From Candidatus Woesearchaeota archaeon (lineage in GTDB: Archaea; Nanobdellota; Nanobdellia; Woesearchaeales; UBA10216), in NCBI GenBank assembly GCA_016192915.1, contig JACPTF010000013.1, forward strand, positions 1 through 64,000: a DNA stretch of 64,000 nucleotides, given 5' to 3'. The translations under genes and the position numbers were made by a program. Below, piece after piece: positions 17,495 to 25,840 of this stretch (position 1 is the stretch's first letter; the number at the start of each line of letters is the position of its first letter). The notes under the pieces are model-generated. The model did no database searches, was not told where the DNA came from, and was given only the letters and a program-made list of their open reading frames with translations.

Positions 17495-19063
17495 TTACGG
17501 CTTTATCGTTACCGTGTTGGAATGGGTGACGAACTTGACGTTCTTCTCTGTGAAGAAGCGGAGCGAGCCTTTCGGAAGGACAAACGTGCCGAGGATGCTC
17601 AGCCTTAAGCGGATTTTGTAAGCCAGGATGCGCTCTTCATGCGCGTCAATGCTTTCAAGCTCCCACTTGACGACAGAGCCGCGGCCGTCATTGAAAATCG
17701 TGGCGGGCTTGAGCGTGCCCATGGAATCGTGCTCAACCTCTGCAATCATAGGAACCCTGTCCATGGCAGTAAGCTTTACGTAAGGCTGCGCGGACCTGTT
17801 TTTCAGGCGCAGTATAACCTTAAGCTCAGAAACCCCTCCCTCCTTGTAACTGATCGCGCTTGCCTCCTTGATAAGCTGCACAGGGCTCTGGAAGAACCTG
17901 TACAGCAGCACAAAAACAATGACAATTATAATGAGATAAAATATGGAACGGTAGCTCTCAACCACCTTAATTGTGGCAGTCTCCTGCTGGCCAAGGGATA
18001 GCTCCCAGGCGTTAAAGCGCTTTCCTTCCTTGCTGATGGAAAAAGACTTGGGATTGCCTTTTGTAAATAGGAACTTAAGCCAGCTCGTTTCTGACTCAAC
18101 CACCTTAGTGTTCCTGACGTTGCCGTCGTTTACGTAAGTTGTCTCGTTAACCCACTTAAAAAAAGACCCTTTCCTTTCAGACTTAACAGGCTTTATCTCA
18201 GAATAGCTTATAACCTCAAACTTCTCAAAAATTGTGGGCTCCAGGGGCTTGTTGTCAACAAAAAGAACAACCTTCAAAGTATCCTTAGCTGGCGGGGTTA
18301 ACGGGTCAAGCTTGACCTTGGCAGAGACAGACTTGCTCTCCAGGGGCCTAAGGCCGGTTAATATCTCCTGCCTTATCAAATCAGATGAAACGCTTGAAAG
18401 GACAACCTTGAGCTGCGAGATGTTCTTGGGGTTGCGGTTAATCAGGTTAACCTTAATCTCAAATTCTTTCCTTGGGTCAACCTGCGAAGGGATTTCAACA
18501 ATCCTGCTAACAGCAGCAAGGTACTCCAATATGAGCTGATTATTGGAACGGATGTTCACAAAGGGAGTAATGGACTGTGACTTCCCGCCTTTCACCGACT
18601 CGATTCCAATGTTAACTGCCCGAAACCCGGGCGGGAAAGCAACAGTCGGCTTCAAAAGAAGCCTCACATTCTCAGAGCCTAAACCGGGGATGTCAACTCC
18701 TGAAAAGTAATGGTACAAGGGATCTGACTGGACACTCCACTCAATATCCGGAGCTGAAATCCTGAACTTTTCAGGGTAATTGCTCAGGCTCTTTATAGTC
18801 AAGTCAAAAGCAGCCTGCCCGTCAAGAAAAATGGAATCATTAACAGCTGTTATTGACACTGTGAAATCAGGAGCGCCATCATCCTGCGCCCGGGCAGAAG
18901 CAGCAAAAACAAGCAGCATGGAAAACGCCAGAAAAGCTGCGAACAAAGTACAATTCCGCTTGCTGCGGAATGTGCTATCGACCTCGGGTCGATACGCATC
19001 GGCTGCCGCCGATGCTGAATCGGACATCGTCCGATTTGTACTTTTTTGAGACGGCTTAAGCAT
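17495..19063 (-). CDS. Secreted/membrane-anchored Ig-like repeat protein
   Basis: About 522 residues from the ATG at 19063 (an upstream in-frame start at 19105 is possible). A hydrophobic signal segment occurs near residues 40-60, then a long beta-rich extracellular region resembling NEW3/CARDB-type adhesion modules, a membrane segment near residue 370-390 (YLIIIVIVFVLLYRFF) and a further beta domain of about 130 residues. Between the start and the signal segment about 30 residues (TMSDSASAAADAYRPEVDST and flanks) are encoded by a palindromic cluster element, so the N-terminus looks extended by insertion. The function is unknown; a surface or transport accessory role is likely. Confidence 0.65.
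   Translation of the reverse strand: MLKPSQKSTNRTMSDSASAAADAYRPEVDSTFRSKRNCTLFAAFLAFSMLLVFAASARAQDDGAPDFTVSITAVNDSIFLDGQAAFDLTIKSLSNYPEKFRISAPDIEWSVQSDPLYHYFSGVDIPGLGSENVRLLLKPTVAFPPGFRAVNIGIESVKGGKSQSITPFVNIRSNNQLILEYLAAVSRIVEIPSQVDPRKEFEIKVNLINRNPKNISQLKVVLSSVSSDLIRQEILTGLRPLESKSVSAKVKLDPLTPPAKDTLKVVLFVDNKPLEPTIFEKFEVISYSEIKPVKSERKGSFFKWVNETTYVNDGNVRNTKVVESETSWLKFLFTKGNPKSFSISKEGKRFNAWELSLGQQETATIKVVESYRSIFYLIIIVIVFVLLYRFFQSPVQLIKEASAISYKEGGVSELKVILRLKNRSAQPYVKLTAMDRVPMIAEVEHDSMGTLKPATIFNDGRGSVVKWELESIDAHEERILAYKIRLRLSILGTFVLPKGSLRFFTEKNVKFVTHSNTVTIKP
18945..19044. repeat. Cloverleaf-like palindromic cluster in a gene's N-terminus
   Basis: The outer stem AAAGTACAA/TTGTACTTT encloses four hairpins in tandem: ATTCCGC/GCGGAAT, TATCGACC/GGGTCGATA, GCATCGGC/GCCGATGC and AATCGGAC/GTCCGATT. 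All stems are perfect and all differ in sequence, which suggests that pairing is maintained. The element is read through in frame by the membrane-protein gene at 17495-19063. Confidence 0.85.
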
Positions 19064-19192
19064 TTCAAACACTACTCCAAAACAGCTGGACCAAAACAGT
19101 TCCAAAACGGCTTTACTTATTTAAATAGTTTGTGATGTGACGCAGAAATTACAGCCAGATTGCCTGCGGCAGCAGAAATGATGAAGAAGAAA

Positions 19193-19264
19193 TGGGGCCG
19201 CGAGGATTTGAACCCCGCTTATGCCCACCCCAAGGGCATGTCATGCCAAATAGACCACGGCCCC
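19193..19264 (-). tRNA. tRNA-Pro(GGG), no intron
   Basis: 72 nt. Acceptor GGGGCCG/CGGCCCC with A73, anticodon arm TGCCC-TTGGGGT-GGGCA, T arm CGGGG-TTCAAAT-CCTCG. All arms close without an intron, in contrast to the other tRNA-Pro gene at 60880. Confidence 0.92.
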
Positions 19265-19469
19265 GTATTGCAAAAGAACAACTGACTCGTTTAAAAGGAT
19301 TATGGAAATTTTTGGAAGTTTTTGAATTACGCCGGTATTGAAAGATTTACGAGAAAAAGCCAAATAAGTGAAGAATTAACGGAAGAACCGCAAACTTTAC
19401 GGAGATGCCCGGAATTTTTACGTAAAACCGCAGGAAAGGCTTATTAAGCTGTAAATTCAGAAATGAGTC

Positions 19470-19682
19470 ATGATTGAAAAATCGGATTTGGCTTACATAT
19501 TTACAGGAATTGCTGCATTTGCAGCCGTATTCTCGGCGAATAACGTAGCCGTCCAGCTAATTGGCAGCATGTTCATTGCCTTGGTAATAATGCTATACGT
19601 TAGTGGCGACCAAAATAGAAAAATTAATAAGCGCATAGATGAATTAGAGAGGAGATTCGAAGATGAAACTCGCAAAAGATGA
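19470..19682 (+). CDS. Small membrane protein with coiled-coil tail
   Basis: 70 residues. Two hydrophobic segments (about residues 8-26 and 29-44) are followed by a charged helix QNRKINKRIDELERRFEDET. It overlaps the next small gene by 20 nt, so the two are probably co-translated. The family is not recognised. Confidence 0.6.
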   Translation: MIEKSDLAYIFTGIAAFAAVFSANNVAVQLIGSMFIALVIMLYVSGDQNRKINKRIDELERRFEDETRKR

Positions 19683-19785
19683 AAAGAAGAAAGGGAAGGC
19701 ACGCGACCCTTATCTTATTGTGTTGGTGGTTATGATAATAATCCTTATTTACTTCTACCTCAAGTCAAAAGGAATTGTGCCTTGA
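19663..19785 (+). CDS. 40-residue single-span membrane peptide
   Basis: MKLAKDEKKKGKARDPYLIV followed by a hydrophobic segment and a short polar end. It overlaps the upstream gene by 20 nt and stops 5 nt before the convergent rad50 stop codon. The highly basic N-terminus suggests an in/out topology with the N-terminus inside. It is probably a real small protein given the overlap and composition, but no family is recognised. Confidence 0.5.
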   Translation: MKLAKDEKKKGKARDPYLIVLVVMIIILIYFYLKSKGIVP

Positions 19786-19790
19786 AAATA

Positions 19791-22052
19791 TCAAGCTACA
19801 ACCTTGCTGACATGCTGCTCTTTTGTAATCCGGATAACGTGCTGCACAAAGCTTTCCACCCGGTCCTCGTGGCTAACGAGTATAATCTGAGGAAGCTGCA
19901 GCTGTGCCAGGACGTCCCTAAGCTTGTCAAGCTGCTCGGTGCTGAAGCCGTCAGTCGGCTCGTCAAGTATCAGCAGGTCTTTTGTCCTGATTGTGGAAAC
20001 AAGGTTGTTGATGACTGTATTAAGGGCGAGCCTGTAGGCAAGCGCGCAGCTTGTTTTCTCACCACCGGAGAGGTTCTCTACCGGAATTTCAAAGCCATCT
20101 GCCTCAACAACAGGAGTAAACTCATCATCTATCCTTGCTGCCAGCGACTCAGTGCCCATCAGCATGGCAAACCAGTCCCTAAAAAGAGCATCAAACTCGC
20201 GGTGAACCTTCATCATAACGTGCTTTTCGATAACGGCAACAAGGCCAACAAACATCTCATCAAGCCAGTAGTTCAGGTTATTCGTAACATCAAGCTCCTT
20301 CTTCGCCGCCTCCTTTTTCCTTATCTCATCCGACAGCAGCTTCAGCTGGCTTGAGACGCTTTCCCTTTCCTTATCAAGAGAGGCATTCTGCACCATAAGC
20401 TGGGTTTTTTCACTGTTTACCTTATCGATATCAGCCCGGAGCTGCAGCACCTCTGCATCAATGTCGCCAAATGAAGATATCATGGCAGAAATCCCGCCAA
20501 GGCTTGACTCAAGTGAACGAGTTTCCTCCTTCAACAAGGCAATTGATCTTTCTGAATTACCAATGATGCTCTCCTTCTCTGATACAATGAGAAGCTTTTC
20601 CTTTGCAGAATCAAGCCTCTTCTTCGAGGAAGAAAGGGACTTAAGCTCGGCATGCGTCTCGGCAACAGAAAGTTCAGAGGGCATTGCACCACCGCTCACG
20701 GAAACTCCCAATACGCCTGCAATCTCGAGATATGGCTTCAGCTCAGAGGACAAGCCCGCGGCAATCTTTTCCTTGGACTGAAGCTCGCTCAATTCTGACC
20801 TCAAGGATTTTATTTTCTGAACCAGAGATGATTTTTTCACGGCAGCAGCCGCGGACTTAGCTGAAAGCTCAGAAACCTTTGCCTGTTCCTCAGAGGATAT
20901 CTTGTGCTTGTGCCCGCTTGAAACAGGCTGCAGGCAGGTTGGACAGCTATCAAGCAGGGAGATTTTCTGCTGCAGCTGCTGCGAGGACAATTTAAGAGCC
21001 TCATTCCGGCTTATTTCAGACTCGGCATCAGACCTAAGCTGCTCGGCTGACAAAAGCTCTTCCTCAAGCGACTTCCTGCTTTCAACCTGGTGCAGCAGCA
21101 TATCTGAAAAAGCCTTAAGCCTTGAAAGGCTTGAGGAAAGCTGCGCGACTGCATCAGAATTATCCTGCAGCTGCGATTTCAGCAAAGCGATTTCCTTATT
21201 AGTTGCGGAGATTTCAGCCTCCTTGGACGTGATTAGCTTTTTCTTCTCAGAAATAACAGCCCCTGTTGTGCCGAGCTGGCTCTTTAAGCTGTTAAGCTGC
21301 CTTGCTTTTTCATCCAGCAATTTCAGCGAGCCCTGCTTCTGCTGCAGCAACTGCCCGGTTTTTTCAATAAGCGGCTGAAGTGCCAAGAGCTTTTTCTCAA
21401 CAGTCGCCAAATCACCAGCCAGTTGCCCAGACTGCTGCTGCTTCTGCGGCAGGTCCTCAATCCTGGCAGAAAGCTCCCTCTTATTCTCGCGAAGGGCCTG
21501 CATAACGATGCCCGTGTTTTCCCGGACAAGCTTATACTTCTCAACCTGAAACACCCTGTGCAGCGTGTCAAGCCTCACCTGAGGATCCTCAAAAAGGATG
21601 TGCTTCATCTCCTCCTGGGGCGTGTAGACTGTGAAACGGTAAATCATGCCCTTGGACTTTTTCAGGAGCTCCTTCGGATAGCCAAGCATTTCCAGAACTC
21701 TGGCCCGGAGCTCCTCTGCCGTGCAGAACTGCTTAACGCCATTAACCACAATAAAGCCCTCATCCTGCCTTATGGAGTCCTTAAGGCGCTTCAGGCTCCT
21801 GCGAATAACCACGTCCTTGCCGTCAAAAGTAAAAACCATCTCAACATAGCCCGACTGCTTGCCATGGCGCAAAATAGCCTCCCCGGAAAGAAGTCCCTTG
21901 CTGATGCCGAAAAGCGCAAACTCAATAGCCAAAAGGACAGTAGACTTCCCGCTGCCAATATCACCTGAAAGAAGCACAGTGCCTTCGGGAAACCCAATCT
22001 CCTGGGTAAGGTAGCTGCGGATGTTGTGGAGCTTGATAGACTTTATAATCAT
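19791..22052 (-). CDS. rad50: Rad50-like SMC-family ATPase
   Basis: About 753 residues from the ATG MIIKSIKLHNIRSY. Walker A GDIGSGKST lies near residue 30, then long coiled coils, a zinc hook with CPTC in the middle, a signature NLSGGEKTS and Walker B LLILDEPTDG with a D-loop. Rad50 with Mre11 tethers and processes DNA double-strand breaks. The coiled coil is short compared with typical archaeal Rad50 (about 880 residues). No mre11 lies next to it; a NurA-like gene is at 44.3 kb. Upstream ATGs at 22076 belong to the leader region. Confidence 0.9.
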   Translation of the reverse strand: MIIKSIKLHNIRSYLTQEIGFPEGTVLLSGDIGSGKSTVLLAIEFALFGISKGLLSGEAILRHGKQSGYVEMVFTFDGKDVVIRRSLKRLKDSIRQDEGFIVVNGVKQFCTAEELRARVLEMLGYPKELLKKSKGMIYRFTVYTPQEEMKHILFEDPQVRLDTLHRVFQVEKYKLVRENTGIVMQALRENKRELSARIEDLPQKQQQSGQLAGDLATVEKKLLALQPLIEKTGQLLQQKQGSLKLLDEKARQLNSLKSQLGTTGAVISEKKKLITSKEAEISATNKEIALLKSQLQDNSDAVAQLSSSLSRLKAFSDMLLHQVESRKSLEEELLSAEQLRSDAESEISRNEALKLSSQQLQQKISLLDSCPTCLQPVSSGHKHKISSEEQAKVSELSAKSAAAAVKKSSLVQKIKSLRSELSELQSKEKIAAGLSSELKPYLEIAGVLGVSVSGGAMPSELSVAETHAELKSLSSSKKRLDSAKEKLLIVSEKESIIGNSERSIALLKEETRSLESSLGGISAMISSFGDIDAEVLQLRADIDKVNSEKTQLMVQNASLDKERESVSSQLKLLSDEIRKKEAAKKELDVTNNLNYWLDEMFVGLVAVIEKHVMMKVHREFDALFRDWFAMLMGTESLAARIDDEFTPVVEADGFEIPVENLSGGEKTSCALAYRLALNTVINNLVSTIRTKDLLILDEPTDGFSTEQLDKLRDVLAQLQLPQIILVSHEDRVESFVQHVIRITKEQHVSKVVA

Positions 22053-22128
22053 GCTGTGCAGGATGGCTGCTGGCAATAAAAATGTTTTTGAAAAAATTTA
22101 AATATACACGTAAATTAGCTGTTCTGCT

Positions 22129-22419
22129 ATGGGAACAGACTTAGAACTTCGCCTTAGCAGAATAGTCGGGGAAGGCAGGAACGTTGCCGTTTCTTTTGGT
22201 GATGGGGAGCTAAATGGAGTTAGAGCACCGTTAGTTGAAATTATTCTTGAGGATGGGAGGCTGGTTGAAGTACCAGTAAACCCACAACCAGGGAAGAAGC
22301 CAAGCTACCAGCTTATCAAGGATGGAGAAACGCTGTACGTTGATCCAAGTCTGCATACCCTTAAAGTGGTTGACCATAGCGGCCAAGTTTTAAGCCAACA
22401 GAAATACAGTAACCGCTGA
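22129..22419 (+). CDS. Conserved-looking hypothetical protein, 96 residues
   Basis: A soluble, beta-rich protein (VAVSFGDGELNGVRAPLVEI...). A TATA-like tttaaatatac about 28 nt upstream supports a leaderless start at this ATG. It ends 2 nt before a DUF131-type membrane protein gene, suggesting an operon. No family is recognised. Confidence 0.55.
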   Translation: MGTDLELRLSRIVGEGRNVAVSFGDGELNGVRAPLVEIILEDGRLVEVPVNPQPGKKPSYQLIKDGETLYVDPSLHTLKVVDHSGQVLSQQKYSNR

Positions 22420-22421
22420 AG

Positions 22422-22679
22422 ATGACCAATGAACAGCTTCTGCAGTTAGGTGTACTTGTTGTTTTTATTGGCCTCATCATAATAATCGGCAGTTTCTTAT
22501 TTGCGGCGCATGACAAAGAAAGAGGCAAAAGCACGTTCAAATTCTCTGTGGTCGGCTTCCTGGGATTTATTCCGTTTGGGTTCAGCAACGACAAAAAGCT
22601 GTTGCTATTCGGAATAATATTAACCATAGTTGTAGGGGCTGCAACAATGCTACTGTTCTCAAGAAATCTTAAGCCTTAA
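22422..22679 (+). CDS. DUF131-like small integral membrane protein
   Basis: 85 residues with two membrane segments (about 8-28 and 61-79) separated by a polar loop ending in FGFSNDKKLLLFGII. This pattern is that of the archaeal DUF131 family (conserved two-span membrane protein of unknown role). It lies directly after the gene at 22129 and converges with the sugar isomerase, overlapping its stop by 4 nt. Confidence 0.7.
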   Translation: MTNEQLLQLGVLVVFIGLIIIIGSFLFAAHDKERGKSTFKFSVVGFLGFIPFGFSNDKKLLLFGIILTIVVGAATMLLFSRNLKP

Positions 22680-23680
22680 ACAAACGGAACCCTGCCAAGC
22701 TGCTTCTTGAAGTCCTCAATGATGGCTACCGGCTCTGGGTCAACGCCTGTAAGCTTTGCAAGGTAAACGCTCGCGAGGTCGCCTATGTGAACGGCAGAGA
22801 GGATTCTCGTCAGAAGATGCTCACCTTTTATCACTATCTGGGTTGAGGGAACGCCCTTGCTGCCAATCATGTCCTTTGTGAGCTTTATCCTCTCCTTAAT
22901 CCGGCGGCTGTCAGCCTCGTCTTCAATCATGACTGCATAATAATTCGCGTTAAGCTTTGAAAAGCCAACCAGCTCGTTGTGGTTGAGCTCGGGAAAAAAG
23001 TTGCTGAACGCGTGAACCTTCGCATTCTCATTGAGCTCCGATTTCCAGCGGTAGGCAATCCCGGCAAACCTGTCAGACGAATAAATCAGGGGAACCTTGC
23101 CAACAAGCTTCTCAGCCAGCGACCTTGCGCGTTCCTTATAATTCGCTGCGGCAGCCTTAAGCGACGAAATTGCTGAAGAAATCTCAGAGGAAGGGTCAGG
23201 GATAAGGCCTGACGCGTGCATAACGTTGAGAAGCGGAAGGAAAAGGTAAGGAAGCGCTGCCCTGGGCTGGATGCCTTCCGGAAGGGCAACAAGAGGCTTG
23301 TTGAGCTCCCCAGCCTGCTTCAGGATTCTTCCGCCGGAAGAAACAACAACAATCCGCGCACCCTTCCTCATCGCAGACTTAAAGGAGGAAAGCGTTTCCT
23401 CAGTGTTGCCGGAATAAGAGCTTACAAAAACAAGGGTCTTGCTGTCAACAAAAGCAGGAACCTCGTAACTTCTTGAAACGTGAACGTGGAGATTCGGGGC
23501 CTTTTCAGAGCAGTATATCTGAAGAAGGTCGCCTGCTATTGCGGAGCCCCCCATCCCGGCAATGACAACCTTATCAACACCAGAAACCCTAATACCAGAA
23601 CCAAGGCTTTTTGCCTCAGACAAATGCTCGGGAAAGCGCTCAACAAGTGCAATATAGGAATCAGCAGACACGTCAATCAC
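22676..23680 (-). CDS. Bifunctional phosphoglucose/phosphomannose isomerase
   Basis: About 334 residues. The SIS-fold motifs VVIAGMGGSAIAGDLL and VSSYSGNTEETL, and the C-terminal LNHNELVGF with its catalytic His/Glu region, are those of the archaeal PGI/PMI family, which interconverts glucose-6-P, fructose-6-P and mannose-6-P. I prefer the GTG at 23680, which gives the usual family N-terminus; the frame also extends to a TTG at 23713. A TATA-like region lies near 23719-23730. Confidence 0.88.
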   Translation of the reverse strand: MIDVSADSYIALVERFPEHLSEAKSLGSGIRVSGVDKVVIAGMGGSAIAGDLLQIYCSEKAPNLHVHVSRSYEVPAFVDSKTLVFVSSYSGNTEETLSSFKSAMRKGARIVVVSSGGRILKQAGELNKPLVALPEGIQPRAALPYLFLPLLNVMHASGLIPDPSSEISSAISSLKAAAANYKERARSLAEKLVGKVPLIYSSDRFAGIAYRWKSELNENAKVHAFSNFFPELNHNELVGFSKLNANYYAVMIEDEADSRRIKERIKLTKDMIGSKGVPSTQIVIKGEHLLTRILSAVHIGDLASVYLAKLTGVDPEPVAIIEDFKKQLGRVPFV

Positions 23681-23864
23681 CAGTGCAAACCAGCAAAATT
23701 TTTCAAACACCAAACAAAGTAATTATTTTACGATGCAACAGTGGATGCGCAATATATAAATATTGCGCTGCGGCTTTTTGCGGCTGGCTGCATTAGTAAC
23801 CACTGCAGTCAACGACAATTTCACACCAAAACGCTTATAAAGCACTGCAAAAATCCTTCAAGGC

Positions 23865-23906
23865 ATGACCTTCTTAGGAAGAATGTCAATCAAGAAACGA
23901 AAATGA
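23865..23906 (+). CDS. Possible leader peptide of rpl15e (13 codons) on a hairpin-tail repeat
   Basis: A TATA box (cttataaag, about 23834-23842) lies the leaderless distance from the ATG at 23865, not from the rpl15e ATG. The mini-ORF reads MTFLGRMSIKKRK and its TGA overlaps the rpl15e start (ATGA). It is built from an ACCTTCTT-agg-AAGAA hairpin followed by GTCAATCAAGAAACG, the repeat also found at 45236. Translation of L15e may depend on re-initiation after this peptide. Confidence 0.45.
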   Translation: MTFLGRMSIKKRK

Positions 23907-24478
23907 ATCTTTACTCACGGATTAGCAAGGCGTGGCAGGAGCAGCCTGAGCAGTTCGACGCTGCACAGAGGGAGCGGCTAATAAAGTGGAGAACTGAATC
24001 TGTAACATTACGAATAGCTCACCCAACAAGGCTTGACAGGGCCCATGCGCTTGGCTACAAGGCAAAGCCGGGCTTCATTGTCGTAAGGCAAAGGGTTGAC
24101 CGAGGAGGCAGGCAAAGGCCCCAGATAAGAAAGGTCAGGAAGACCTCACACGCAAGGCAAACCAAGGTACTCAGCAAGAACTACCAGCAGGTAGCGGAAG
24201 AAAGGACAGCCCGAAGATTCCCGAACCTTGAAGTTCTCAATTCCTACTACGCTGGAAAGGACGGCCAGCATTACTGGTACGAGATAATAATGGTTGACAA
24301 GCAGCACCCCGGCATACTTGCAGACAAAAGAATAAGCTGGATAGCAAGGCAGCAAAACAGGCGAAGGGTGTTCCGCGGATTAACTTCTGCAGCAAAGAGG
24401 AGAAGAGGGCTGCACAAGAAAGGAATAGGCACGGAAAAGATGAGGCCCAGCCTGAGAGCGCACCAAAGAACGAAATAA
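23903..24478 (+). CDS. rpl15e: Ribosomal protein L15e (eL15)
   Basis: 191 residues from MNLYSRISKAWQ, which is the family's normal N-terminus. It is a 50S subunit protein rich in Arg/Lys. Conserved blocks include HPTRLDRAHALGYKAKPG and the C-terminal RGLTSAAKRRRGL followed by a basic tail. The frame is open 54 codons further upstream, but that part is not L15e-like and spans the promoter. Confidence 0.95.
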   Translation: MNLYSRISKAWQEQPEQFDAAQRERLIKWRTESVTLRIAHPTRLDRAHALGYKAKPGFIVVRQRVDRGGRQRPQIRKVRKTSHARQTKVLSKNYQQVAEERTARRFPNLEVLNSYYAGKDGQHYWYEIIMVDKQHPGILADKRISWIARQQNRRRVFRGLTSAAKRRRGLHKKGIGTEKMRPSLRAHQRTK

Positions 24479-24539
24479 AAGCCACTTCTGTAGCTTCTTT
24501 AGAAAAACTTTAAATACTTTGCAAATGCAGGGCTGAAAC

Positions 24540-24722
24540 GTGGCATTACCAAAGCTTTACTGCACAAGCTGCAACTACCAATTTGTCCCGAAAACAGAAA
24601 AGGTGCCAAACAGGTGCCCCTACTGCGACAGGCTCGGAACAGTTGAGAAAGTAATGCAGATGCAGGACCTACTGGACGATGTAGGCAGGGAAACAATCGA
24701 GAAGGAAGAAAGAAACAGGTAA
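24540..24722 (+). CDS. Small zinc-ribbon protein
   Basis: 60 residues with a GTG start, after a TATA-like ctttaaatac near 24509. Two knuckles CTSC and CPYC form a zinc ribbon in the N-terminal half, followed by an acidic helical tail. Archaea carry many such stand-alone zinc ribbons, often nucleic-acid binding. The function is unknown. It lies between rpl15e and a palindromic cluster. Confidence 0.65.
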   Translation: MALPKLYCTSCNYQFVPKTEKVPNRCPYCDRLGTVEKVMQMQDLLDDVGRETIEKEERNR

Positions 24723-24735
24723 GATTAATCAGCTT

Positions 24736-24879
24736 CCCAAGTCGCAAATCGGGTTGCGCCCGATTGCTCATTCCGCCGTCCGCGGAATTGCGCTGTTGCG
24801 ACTGGGCCCAATCGGCCGCTGCAAATCCTGCTTTGGCAGGATTGCACAGTCGGCTACTGCCGACTTGTGCCGATTTGGG
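24736..24879. repeat. Large two-part palindromic cluster at the end of the DUF1385 gene
   Basis: 144 bp. On the minus strand part one is CCCAAATCGGC...GCCGATTGGG enclosing AGTCGGC/GCCGACT and AATCCTGC/GCAGGATT hairpins. Part two is CCCAGTCGC...GCGACTTGGG enclosing ATTCCGC/GCGGAAT and AATCGGG/CCCGATT. The outer arms match those at 38395-38442. The DUF1385 reading frame runs into it and takes its last about 37 residues from it. Confidence 0.85.
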
Positions 24880-25760
24880 TTTCTCAGAACAGCCTTAAGA
24901 GCTGCAACAGCCACAGCAATCTGGCCAGCATCAGGCTCCTTGGTAGTTATGCGCTGAAGCAGCAAGCCAGGAAACACCAGCAGCCTCATGAAGATGTTTT
25001 TCTCAAATTTTGCGCCCAAACGAAGCAGCTCATACGAAACACCAGCTATAACTGGAAAAAGCACTATCCTTGACAGCAGCTTCGGAATAAATCCTTCCGG
25101 ATTAACAAGCGAGAAAACGAAAATGCTCACAATTACTACGATAAGAAGGAAGCTAGTCCCGCAGCGGGGATGCATAGCGGGATATTTCCTAATCTTCTGC
25201 GGCAGAAGCTGCTCACTGTGCTCATAAGCGTGAATGGTCATGTGCTCCGCTCCATGGTACTGGAAAAGGCGCTGCACATCCTTAAAGAACGAAATGAAGA
25301 CCAGATAGCTGAGAAAAGCAAGCAGGCGAAGCACGCCATCAACAACATTGAACCAAAAGGGGTTATTTTTCACAAAAAAATTAGCCAGGAACAGCGGAGC
25401 AGCCACAAAGAGAGCAATGGCAAGAACAATCGCCACAGCAAAAGAAATAAACATCTCCTTGCCACCAAGGACGTCCTTGCCCTTTTCATCCTTGCCACCA
25501 GCAACGTTCGCAGAGAAAGCAAGGGCCTTAAAGCCGATAACGAGCGTTTCATAGAGAACGCCAACGCCCCGCACCAGCGGCCACCTGAAAGGCTTCACTC
25601 TTTCCGAAAGAGGCTTAATCACCCACTTCTGCGTTATTATCCTGCCTGATTCTGCCCTCACGGCAACCGCAGTCCTTTCCTTGCTGCGCATCAGGACGCC
25701 CTCAATAATGGCCTGGCCGCCAACAAGAAGCAACTGATTTTTAGTGTCCGGAACTTTCAT
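24768..25760 (-). CDS. DUF1385-family membrane protein
   Basis: About 330 residues from the ATG at 25760 (MKVPDTKNQLLLVGGQAI), which has a TATA box (tatttatataac) about 30 nt upstream. Family hallmarks are GGQAIIEGVLMR at the N-terminus, HGAEHMTIHAYE, and a CGTSFLL motif in the second half, with four to five membrane segments. The His/Glu-rich motif suggests a metal site; the function is unknown. The homologous part ends near VAALKAVLRNPN; the remaining about 35 residues are encoded by a palindromic cluster element and are probably not functional. Confidence 0.85.
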   Translation of the reverse strand: MKVPDTKNQLLLVGGQAIIEGVLMRSKERTAVAVRAESGRIITQKWVIKPLSERVKPFRWPLVRGVGVLYETLVIGFKALAFSANVAGGKDEKGKDVLGGKEMFISFAVAIVLAIALFVAAPLFLANFFVKNNPFWFNVVDGVLRLLAFLSYLVFISFFKDVQRLFQYHGAEHMTIHAYEHSEQLLPQKIRKYPAMHPRCGTSFLLIVVIVSIFVFSLVNPEGFIPKLLSRIVLFPVIAGVSYELLRLGAKFEKNIFMRLLVFPGLLLQRITTKEPDAGQIAVAVAALKAVLRNPNRHKSAVADCAILPKQDLQRPIGPSRNSAIPRTAE

Positions 25761-25840
25761 AAAAGCAAAAGCCACGGCTTCAGTTATATAAATATTGGGG
25801 AAAATTATTTAAAATTGCGGCAAATGGCTTAATCCGCAAG

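Noticed and set aside
24499-24771. Minus-strand open frame over the small zinc-ribbon gene
   Set aside because: The plus-strand frame has the CxxC zinc-ribbon pattern and a TATA box; the minus frame reads through palindromic sequence.
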